A stretch of DNA of 10,898 bases from Candidatus Woesearchaeota archaeon (lineage in GTDB: Archaea; Nanoarchaeota; Nanoarchaeia; Woesearchaeales; GW2011-AR4). This document shows positions 6,216-10,898 of the stretch, piece by piece. Under the pieces are notes generated by a model. That model did no database searches. It had not been told where the DNA came from and was given only the letters and a program-made list of their open reading frames with translations. The stretch is taken from assembly GCA_023259315.1 (NCBI GenBank), contig JAHFQL010000034.1:1-10898 (forward strand), given 5' to 3'. The translations under genes and the position numbers were made by a program. Each line of letters starts with the position of its first letter. The first letter of the stretch is position 1.

Positions 6216-7019
6216 TTAGTTCACAGTATTAAATCCCCTATTAAACATAAATTCAGCTGGTCCAGTCATATAAACATGATTGTTTTTATTCCATTCAATT
6301 TCTAAATCTCCTCCAAGCAGATGAACTTTTACACTTTTTCCGGTTTTGCCTGACAATGCTGAAGCAACAACAGAGGCGCATGCTCCTGTACCGCAAGCTT
6401 TTGTTTCTCCTGAACCTCTTTCCCAAACTCTCATTGTTACTTCACTTGGATTATTTATTTTCACAAATTCAGCATTGACTCTTTTTGGAAATAATTTGTG
6501 ATTCTCGATTTTTTCCCCAAGCGACTTGTAATCAAAATCAAAATTATCAACAAACAAAACAAAATGCGGGTTGCCAATTGACACATGAGCACCATTGTAT
6601 ATTTTTCCGTCAATTTCCAGATTCATTTCTTTTGTTTTTGCTATTCCCATATCCACTTTGACAATATAACTATTTTTGCTGTCCATTCCAATTATTTCAG
6701 TTTTTATTATTCCGGCAAGAGTTTCAATTTCCAGATTTTTTTTGCTTGTAAGCTTATTGTCATAAACATATTTTGCAAAGCATCTTACTCCATTTCCGCA
6801 CATTTCTGCTTCGCTTCCGTCAGCATTAAAAATTCTCATTTTGAAATCCGCCTTTTTCGACGGCAAGATTAATATCATTCCGTCTGAATCTGCATTTTTC
6901 TTATCTGAAATTTTTTTTGCCAACAGGCTCAAATTTATTCCAGTAAGCCTTTCATTTGTACAATTAACAAAAGCGTAAGCATTCCCTATTCCGTGCATTT
7001 TAGTGTATTTTATTTGCAT
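6216..7019 (-). CDS. dapF: Diaminopimelate epimerase
   Basis: Converts LL- to meso-diaminopimelate by a PLP-independent two-base mechanism. The two catalytic cysteines are present: Cys74 in AEMCGNGVRC and Cys209 in ETKACGTGACAS. Other family signatures are NADGSE (65-70), GNPHFVLFV (149-157) and ERGSGET (200-206). The length of 267 residues is normal. One departure is GIGNAY near the N-terminus (11-15), where most family members have GNDF or GNDY, so the usual Asp is replaced by Ala14. The first ten bases overlap the end of lysA. No Shine-Dalgarno site is visible, so initiation may depend on ribosomes finishing lysA. Confidence 0.96.
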   Translation of the reverse strand: MQIKYTKMHGIGNAYAFVNCTNERLTGINLSLLAKKISDKKNADSDGMILILPSKKADFKMRIFNADGSEAEMCGNGVRCFAKYVYDNKLTSKKNLEIETLAGIIKTEIIGMDSKNSYIVKVDMGIAKTKEMNLEIDGKIYNGAHVSIGNPHFVLFVDNFDFDYKSLGEKIENHKLFPKRVNAEFVKINNPSEVTMRVWERGSGETKACGTGACASVVASALSGKTGKSVKVHLLGGDLEIEWNKNNHVYMTGPAEFMFNRGFNTVN

Positions 7020-8227
7020 TCTGACAAAATTTGATTGACAAGTTCTTCTGACGACAATCTTTTTCTCGCTACATAGTCTTTGCCATTTGCAACAATAACT
7101 TCTGCAGGCATCGGGAACAGATTATAAACCCCACCCATTGAGTAGCAGTAAGCTCCTGCCGTTTTTATTGCCAGGTAGTCCCCTTCTCTTATTTCCGATA
7201 TTGGCCGGTTAAATGCAAAATAATCGCTGTTCTCGCATATGTTGCCGCAAATGTTATATTGTCGGAGTTTTCCTCCCGGGTTGCTCAAATTTATTATATG
7301 GTGGTATGAGCCGTGAAAAGCTGGCCTTATCAATTGAGGGAACCCTGAATCGGTAGCAGCAAATAGCAGTCCGTCGTTGTCCTTTAAGGTGTTCACTCTT
7401 ACGACTAAATTTCCTGATTCAGCAACAATATATCGGCCGGGTTCAAAGTATAATCCAAGTTCTTTTCCGTATTCTTTGCAAAATTCCTTGAATCTTTTAG
7501 ATATTGCACTACCAAATTTAGCATAGTCTATTGCCTTTTCACTTGGCTCGTATGGAACAGTAAAACCCCCTCCAAAATCTATGAATTCCAAATCGGGAAA
7601 GTCTTCTTTTTTCGCTATGGAGAGCAGGTTTTCAGTTGCCTGGTATGCTTTGCCGACTTCTGAAACACCAGACCCAGTATGCTCGTGGAGACCTATTATT
7701 TTCAAATTATATTTTTTTGCTATTTTTTTGGCTTTGCCAACGTCTTTCATTTGTATGCCAAATTTCGAATTTTTGCCAGCTGTCTGGTTTGTTTTTATAT
7801 CCGCAGCAACAACATTTGGGTTAAACCGAAGGCAAACTTTTGAGTTCGGGTTTATGCGCCCATATCTTCCTAGTTCGGACAAGGATCCTAGGTTAAATAA
7901 AACCCCTAATTTTATGCCTTCCTTTGCATGCTCATCACTCAAACTATTGGCAGTATACATAATTTTGTTGGCTCCAAATCCACATTTCAAAGCCATGTGT
8001 ACCTCTCCAAGGCTTACCGCATCTATGCTCGCTCCTTGTTTGTAAAGGATTTTCAAAATATGTGGGTTGTAATTTGTTTTAACAGCAAAGTACATTTTGA
8101 CTTTAGGCCATTTGAAGCAATCCAATAGTTCGTTATATTTTTGAATAATCAAATCTACGTCATAAACATAAAGCGGAGTTCCATATTTTTTTGCTAATTT
8201 TATCAGTAATTCATTTTTTAGATGCAT
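7010..8227 (-). CDS. lysA: Diaminopimelate decarboxylase
   Basis: The last step, meso-diaminopimelate to L-lysine, by a PLP-dependent fold-type III (alanine-racemase-like) enzyme of 405 residues. The PLP lysine is Lys50 in YFAVKTNYNP. HEHTGSG is at 181-187, DFGGGF at 217-222 and EPGR at 262-265. The active-site CEN block from the partner subunit is at 331-333, within CGNICENSD, and AGAYCYSMGGVYN at 357-369 supplies Tyr360. The common family forms are VvGPxCESgD and RPxLYxAYH; here these are CGNICENSD and RPAFHGSYHH, a modest deviation. ATG 8227 follows GGTGG at 8232-8236. The 24-base gap to dapA is the largest in the operon. Confidence 0.96.
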   Translation of the reverse strand: MHLKNELLIKLAKKYGTPLYVYDVDLIIQKYNELLDCFKWPKVKMYFAVKTNYNPHILKILYKQGASIDAVSLGEVHMALKCGFGANKIMYTANSLSDEHAKEGIKLGVLFNLGSLSELGRYGRINPNSKVCLRFNPNVVAADIKTNQTAGKNSKFGIQMKDVGKAKKIAKKYNLKIIGLHEHTGSGVSEVGKAYQATENLLSIAKKEDFPDLEFIDFGGGFTVPYEPSEKAIDYAKFGSAISKRFKEFCKEYGKELGLYFEPGRYIVAESGNLVVRVNTLKDNDGLLFAATDSGFPQLIRPAFHGSYHHIINLSNPGGKLRQYNICGNICENSDYFAFNRPISEIREGDYLAIKTAGAYCYSMGGVYNLFPMPAEVIVANGKDYVARKRLSSEELVNQILSECK

Positions 8228-8251
8228 GGCGCCACCGGATTTTTAGAACAT

Positions 8252-9130
8252 TTAGATTATTCCCAAATCCTCGAGAATTTTCCTTAATTTTTCCTTATTT
8301 TCCTTTTTCATCTCGCACATTGGCAGTCTGTAAGATTCCTTTATCATGCCCTTCATTGCCAAGGCTGATTTTATTGGAATTGGATTTGTCTCTAAAAAAA
8401 TTCCTTTGAATAATGGCAATAACTGATAATGCAATTTCGCGGCGTTTTCAAAATCTCCTTTCAAGGCATGCTCTGTCAGTTGGTGCATTTCTTTTGGAAT
8501 TATATTGCTGGCCACTGAAATAACGCCTTTTCCGCCCAAAGCCATTAAAGGCAAAGTCAAGTTGTCATCCCCGGACAAAACTGTGAAATTTTTTGGCATC
8601 GTTGCAATAACATCCATAATCTGCGCAACATTTCCTGACGCTTCTTTCACTCCAACAATGCTTGAGTGCTCTTTTGCAAGCCTTGCCAAAGTTGCTGTTT
8701 CCAGATTTACCCCAGTTCTGCCCTGTATATTATAAATTATTATTGGAATGTCTGCCGCATTGGCAATTGCGCTGAAATGTTTAAATAAACCTTCTTGAGT
8801 TGGCTTGTTGTAATAAGGGCATACTTGAAGAGAGGCACTTGCTCCTGCTTCAGTAGCTTTCTTTGTCATTTCAATTGCTTCTGATGTTGAATTGCTGCCA
8901 GTGCCTGCAATAATTGGAATTTTGCCATTTGCAGCATCAATGACAATTTCTATAACTCTTTGATGCTCCTCATGGTCAAGTGTCGGGCTTTCCCCTGTTG
9001 TGCCGCACGGAACAATCCCATCGATATTATTTTTTATTTGAAACTCTGCAAGATTCCTCATGGATTGCTCGTCAATTTCCCCGTTTTCCTTAAATGGTGT
9101 AACAATTGCAGTAATAGCACCTTTAAACAT
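8252..9130 (-). CDS. dapA: 4-hydroxy-tetrahydrodipicolinate synthase
   Basis: Condenses pyruvate with aspartate semialdehyde, the branch point to lysine. It is a TIM-barrel class I aldolase. With numbering from the upstream GTG (295 residues), key residues are Thr47/Thr48 in CGTTGES, Tyr110 in CPYYNKPTQEG, Tyr136 and Arg141 in YNIQGRTGVN, and the Schiff-base Lys165 in GVKEASG. All match the positions of the E. coli catalytic set (T44/T45, Y107, Y133, R138, K161). The preferred start is ATG 9130 (292 residues), because GGTGAT at 9135-9140 lies four bases before it. The GTG at 9139 sits inside that site and is probably not used. The gene overlaps the end of dapB by eight bases. Confidence 0.96.
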   Translation of the reverse strand: MFKGAITAIVTPFKENGEIDEQSMRNLAEFQIKNNIDGIVPCGTTGESPTLDHEEHQRVIEIVIDAANGKIPIIAGTGSNSTSEAIEMTKKATEAGASASLQVCPYYNKPTQEGLFKHFSAIANAADIPIIIYNIQGRTGVNLETATLARLAKEHSSIVGVKEASGNVAQIMDVIATMPKNFTVLSGDDNLTLPLMALGGKGVISVASNIIPKEMHQLTEHALKGDFENAAKLHYQLLPLFKGIFLETNPIPIKSALAMKGMIKESYRLPMCEMKKENKEKLRKILEDLGII

Positions 9131-9839
9131 TTTTATCACCCATTATTTCTTTCATCATGTCATTTATTTCAAAAAATCCCTTTTTGTTTCGCATCCATTC
9201 TGCTGCCATTACCGCCCCTAAAGCAAATCCCTCCCTGTTTCTTGCAACATGCTTTAATTCAATGGTGTCTGCGCTGCTGTCAAATCCGACAACATGGGTT
9301 CCTGGAATAGAGCCGGCCCTTACAGAAGCAAAAGGCACTTCTTTCTTTCTTTTGATGTTATTGACAAGGATTTTTTCTATGGATTTTGCTGTACCGCTGG
9401 GGCTGTCTAATTTTTTACTGTGGTGGAGCTCGTATCCAAAAACATCGTAGGAGTCAATATTATCCATTATTTTTGCTGCATTTTCAACTATTCTGAAAAA
9501 AACATTTACGCCTATGCTGAAATTTGAAGCATAAATAAATCCAATTTTGTTATGGCTGACAATGTCTTTAACTTCGTTTATTTTTTCATACCATCCTGTT
9601 GTGCCTGCAACAATATTTTTTTTGAATTTTGATATTTTTTTAATATTTTCAATGACTGCGTTTGGCGTGGTAAAATCTATGCAAACATCAACATTCTTCA
9701 TAGACTGTTCATTTATCTCTCTAAAATTTGCATTTTTGTCGTTTGGGTCTATAATAGATATCACATTGATGTTTCTTGCTTTTGCAACTTTTTCTATCTC
9801 ATGCCCCATCTTACCATAGCCGATAATTGCGATGTTCAT
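9123..9839 (-). CDS. dapB: 4-hydroxy-tetrahydrodipicolinate reductase
   Basis: Reduces the DapA product to tetrahydrodipicolinate with NAD(P)H. The Rossmann loop GYGKMG is at 7-12, DFTTP at 55-59, AGTTGW at 78-83, and ASNFSIGVN at 104-112. The catalytic and substrate block is ELHHSKKLDSPSGTA (137-151; His139, His140, Lys143, Ser148-Gly149-Thr150). RAGSIPGTHVVGF (174-186) and HVARNREGFALGA (197-209) complete the family pattern. At 238 residues it is slightly short for the family (often 240-270). It is the first gene of the operon. The TATA box lies about 27 bases before its ATG, so the mRNA is probably leaderless; no Shine-Dalgarno site is present. Confidence 0.96.
   Translation of the reverse strand: MNIAIIGYGKMGHEIEKVAKARNINVISIIDPNDKNANFREINEQSMKNVDVCIDFTTPNAVIENIKKISKFKKNIVAGTTGWYEKINEVKDIVSHNKIGFIYASNFSIGVNVFFRIVENAAKIMDNIDSYDVFGYELHHSKKLDSPSGTAKSIEKILVNNIKRKKEVPFASVRAGSIPGTHVVGFDSSADTIELKHVARNREGFALGAVMAAEWMRNKKGFFEINDMMKEIMGDKNV
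9135..9140 (-). promoter_or_regulatory. Shine-Dalgarno site that sets the dapA start
   Basis: GGTGAT on the minus strand, within the last codons of dapB, stands four bases before ATG 9130. It contains the alternative GTG start, which makes that start unlikely. Confidence 0.6.
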
Positions 9840-9849
9840 TACCGAAAAG

Positions 9850-9870
9850 TATTTATATTTATTATATAAA
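9850..9870. promoter_or_regulatory. Divergent TATA-box region between dapB and the ACT-domain gene
   Basis: TATATAAA at 9863-9870 reads as a box A on the plus strand, with a start expected near 9892-9896 and ATG at 9905. The same bases read TTTATATA on the minus strand, placing a start at about the dapB ATG (9839). A second AT-rich element, minus-strand AAATATAAATA at about 9851-9861, could serve dapB instead. Both transcripts would have little or no leader. Confidence 0.55.
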
Positions 9871-9876
9871 CATTAT

Positions 9877-9890
9877 GTTATTATAATAAC
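9877..9890. promoter_or_regulatory. Perfect 14-base palindrome, candidate operator
   Basis: GTTATTATAATAAC is its own reverse complement. It lies between the shared TATA element and the start of the ACT-domain gene, where a bound dimer would cover that gene's expected transcription start and lie just upstream of the dapB box. Such a site suits autoregulation plus control of the divergent lysine operon. It is AT-only in its centre, so chance formation in AT-rich DNA is possible. Confidence 0.4.
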
Positions 9891-9904
9891 AAATAGAAAC
9901 AAAA

Positions 9905-10561
9905 ATGGTAACTGCGAGCCATATTGTAAAGAAACTTGTTCATGGGCAGCCTTTCGTAGAGGAAGGAATAGCTAATGGTATAATAAGTATAGCCAACCTT
10001 GCAGAGCATATGCTGTCAAAAGTGGAGCAGGAACTAGGCAAGAAAGTCAAGCATGCTGCTGTTGTTATGGCGTTAAGACGCTATTCCGAAGAAGTTTCTG
10101 AGCGCAGAAAAAAAGTAAAGGCATTTAAGTATGCAGGAGAAATAATTGTAAGGTCTAATATCTGTGATTTTGCTGTTGTTAAGTCAAACACACTTTTGAC
10201 AAAATTAAAAAATATACACGACTTGGTAAATTTTGAAAGAGGTGACACCTTGAATGTGATTTTGGGAAGTAATGAAGTAAGCATAATAATAAACGAAAAA
10301 TATCTAGAAAAACTGACAAAATTTCTCTCTGGCGAAAAGATAATTATGAAGGAACAAGGACTTGTCGCCCTGACCATTATTTTTACTTCCGATGATTTTT
10401 TTTATACTCCCGGTATTGTCTTTGATGCTGTGAGAAGGTTGGCTTGGAATAACATTAACATTTACGAAATAGTTTCAACAATGACAGAATTGACTTTTAT
10501 TTTGAGCAAAAAGGATTCTATGAAAGCTTATGAAGTTTTGCAGGAGATAGTGAGCAAATAA
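9905..10561 (+). CDS. ACT-domain protein, candidate regulator of amino-acid metabolism
   Basis: A 218-residue protein divergent from the lysine operon. Residues 1-70 look helical and rather basic (IANLAEHMLSKVEQELGKKV, then HAAVVMALRRYSEEVSERRKK) and could form a helix-turn-helix or dimer domain. Residues of about 75-145 form an alpha/beta segment, and about 150-215 resemble an ACT domain of the aspartokinase type: a TPGIVFDAVRRLAWNNINIYEIVSTMTELTFIL run corresponds to the TPG...L...GINI...S.SE..FVV pattern, followed by a KAYEVLQEIV helix. ACT domains bind amino acids, so lysine sensing is likely. The layout recalls archaeal predicted regulators of amino-acid metabolism (COG2150-like), recalled and not searched. 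The ATG at 9905 has no Shine-Dalgarno site and the mRNA is probably near-leaderless. It has no kinase domain. Confidence 0.75.
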   Translation: MVTASHIVKKLVHGQPFVEEGIANGIISIANLAEHMLSKVEQELGKKVKHAAVVMALRRYSEEVSERRKKVKAFKYAGEIIVRSNICDFAVVKSNTLLTKLKNIHDLVNFERGDTLNVILGSNEVSIIINEKYLEKLTKFLSGEKIIMKEQGLVALTIIFTSDDFFYTPGIVFDAVRRLAWNNINIYEIVSTMTELTFILSKKDSMKAYEVLQEIVSK

Positions 10562-10562
10562 A

Positions 10563-10666
10563 TGGGCCCAACGGGATTTCAACCCGCGACCCCCTGATTT
10601 CTTCCTACTTAAGAGTTTCACACCAATTATTAGACAGGTGCTCTAAGCAGGCTGAGCTATGGGCCC
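10563..10666 (-). tRNA. tRNA, isoleucine-like body, with an apparent intron in the anticodon loop
   Basis: Acceptor strands GGGCCCA (10660-10666) and TGGGCCC (10564-10570) pair fully, with discriminator A at 10563 and no encoded CCA. The D stem is GCTC/GAGC, and the T stem GCGGG/CCCGT encloses a 7-base loop TTGAAAT. The gene spans 104 bases, about 30 more than a class I tRNA, so an intron of about 29 bases is inferred between CCTGT and TCAGG of the anticodon stem (U31-U39 would be unpaired). Splicing at the usual 37/38 site gives loop CT-AAT-A-A, anticodon AAU, reading an isoleucine codon. The GGGCCCATAGCTCAG body is also isoleucine-like. I could not draw a convincing bulge-helix-bulge, so the splice sites and anticodon are uncertain. 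Positions 19 and 56 are C and G, the reverse of normal. It is convergent with the ACT gene, one base from its stop. Confidence 0.85.
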
Positions 10667-10690
10667 GTAATCGTCTAGAAATTTAGTCGA

Positions 10691-10698
10691 TTTAAAAA
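10691..10698 (-). promoter_or_regulatory. Candidate TATA box of the tRNA gene
   Basis: Minus-strand TTTTTAAA lies about 25-32 bases upstream of the tRNA 5' end (10666), the normal distance for archaeal box A. Confidence 0.45.
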
Positions 10699-10781
10699 AC
10701 TAACTGAATATAAAAATTGCCTTTAACTTAAAAATTAATTTTTCCTAATGAGTTATTTCTTTAAAGTAGTTAATAATTGTA

Positions 10782-10826
10782 TAGTGCCAAGACATTTGTC
10801 CTAAAATAGTGCCAATACATATGTCC
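10782..10826. repeat. Two 20-base direct repeats, 25 bases apart; possible insertion-sequence end
   Basis: TAGTGCCAAGACATTTGTCC at 10782-10801 and TAGTGCCAATACATATGTCC at 10807-10826 agree at 18 of 20 positions. A TGT precedes the first copy at 10778-10780. Paired subterminal repeats of this look, ending in ATNTGTCC, resemble the ends of IS481-like elements as I recall them. The element would continue to the right, where a frame from ATG 10873 stays open to the edge, though it is only eight codons long. No complete gene is visible from 10667 to 10898. Confidence 0.45.
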
Positions 10827-10834
10827 GCTTTCAC

Positions 10835-10857
10835 AACCACCTTTGAGGTGGTTTTTT
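10835..10857 (+). terminator. Hairpin followed by a T-run
   Basis: AACCACC (10835-10841) and GGTGGTT (10847-10853) form a 7-base-pair stem with a 5-base loop, and six Ts follow on the plus strand (10852-10857). Flanking TTCAC and GTGAA could extend the pairing. It would stop plus-strand transcription entering the presumed mobile element, a common arrangement at insertion-sequence ends. Confidence 0.55.
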
Positions 10858-10898
10858 GTGGTGAAATGCGGAATGGACACAAGGATAAGGGCAGTTGT

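Noticed and set aside
9840..9904. A lysine riboswitch upstream of dapB.
   Set aside because: The whole divergent gap is 65 bases of AT-rich DNA, far too short and unstructured for a lysine riboswitch.
10563..10666. The tRNA as an amber suppressor (a CTA triplet lies in the loop) that would read the TAG in the DGR target.
   Set aside because: Putting CTA at 34-36 destroys the anticodon stem. The body and the standard splice position agree on isoleucine.
10873..10898. Start of a transposase gene at ATG 10873.
   Set aside because: Only eight codons are visible before the window ends, too few to support a coding call.

Overview
The window looks like a piece of an AT-rich archaeal genome, probably a DPANN lineage near Woesearchaeota/Pacearchaeota. 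That placement is an inference. Support: TATA-box promoters with very short leaders, Shine-Dalgarno sites of the form GGTGA(T), an archaeal-type aspartate-semialdehyde dehydrogenase, a tRNA gene without encoded CCA that appears to contain an intron, and a divergent ACT-domain protein of a type I associate with archaea.

Bases 1-2066 (minus strand) form a diversity-generating retroelement (DGR). In transcription order there is a target gene with its own TATA box and Shine-Dalgarno site, a variable repeat (VR, 1421-1513) at its 3' end, a spacer, a 93-base template repeat (TR, 1080-1172), and a reverse transcriptase that runs off the left edge. TR and VR differ at 17 of 93 positions. Fifteen of these are adenines of the TR on the coding strand, which is the DGR signature. 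The present VR carries an in-frame TAG that adenine mutagenesis alone could not have made. It cuts the target protein from a potential 236 to 206 residues.

Bases 2154-9839 (minus strand) are one tight operon of eight genes: dapB, dapA, lysA, dapF, dapL, a GNAT acetyltransferase, lysC and asd. Apart from the acetyltransferase, these are every enzyme needed to go from aspartate to lysine by the LL-diaminopimelate aminotransferase route. Most junctions overlap or are only a few bases apart, and several start sites are set by a GGTGA-like site overlapping the previous gene's stop.

Base 9905 onward, reading the other way, is a two-part protein with a helical, possibly DNA-binding N-terminus and a C-terminal ACT-like region resembling aspartokinase. 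A 65-base divergent promoter separates it from dapB and holds a perfect 14-base palindrome. This makes it a good candidate lysine-sensing regulator of the operon.

One base after it, on the minus strand, is an isoleucine-like tRNA gene with an insert in the anticodon loop. It carries a swapped elbow pair (C19-G56 in place of the nearly universal G19-C56). The right end (10667-10898) has no complete gene. It holds two 20-base direct repeats and a hairpin with a T-run, perhaps the edge of an insertion sequence continuing out of the window.
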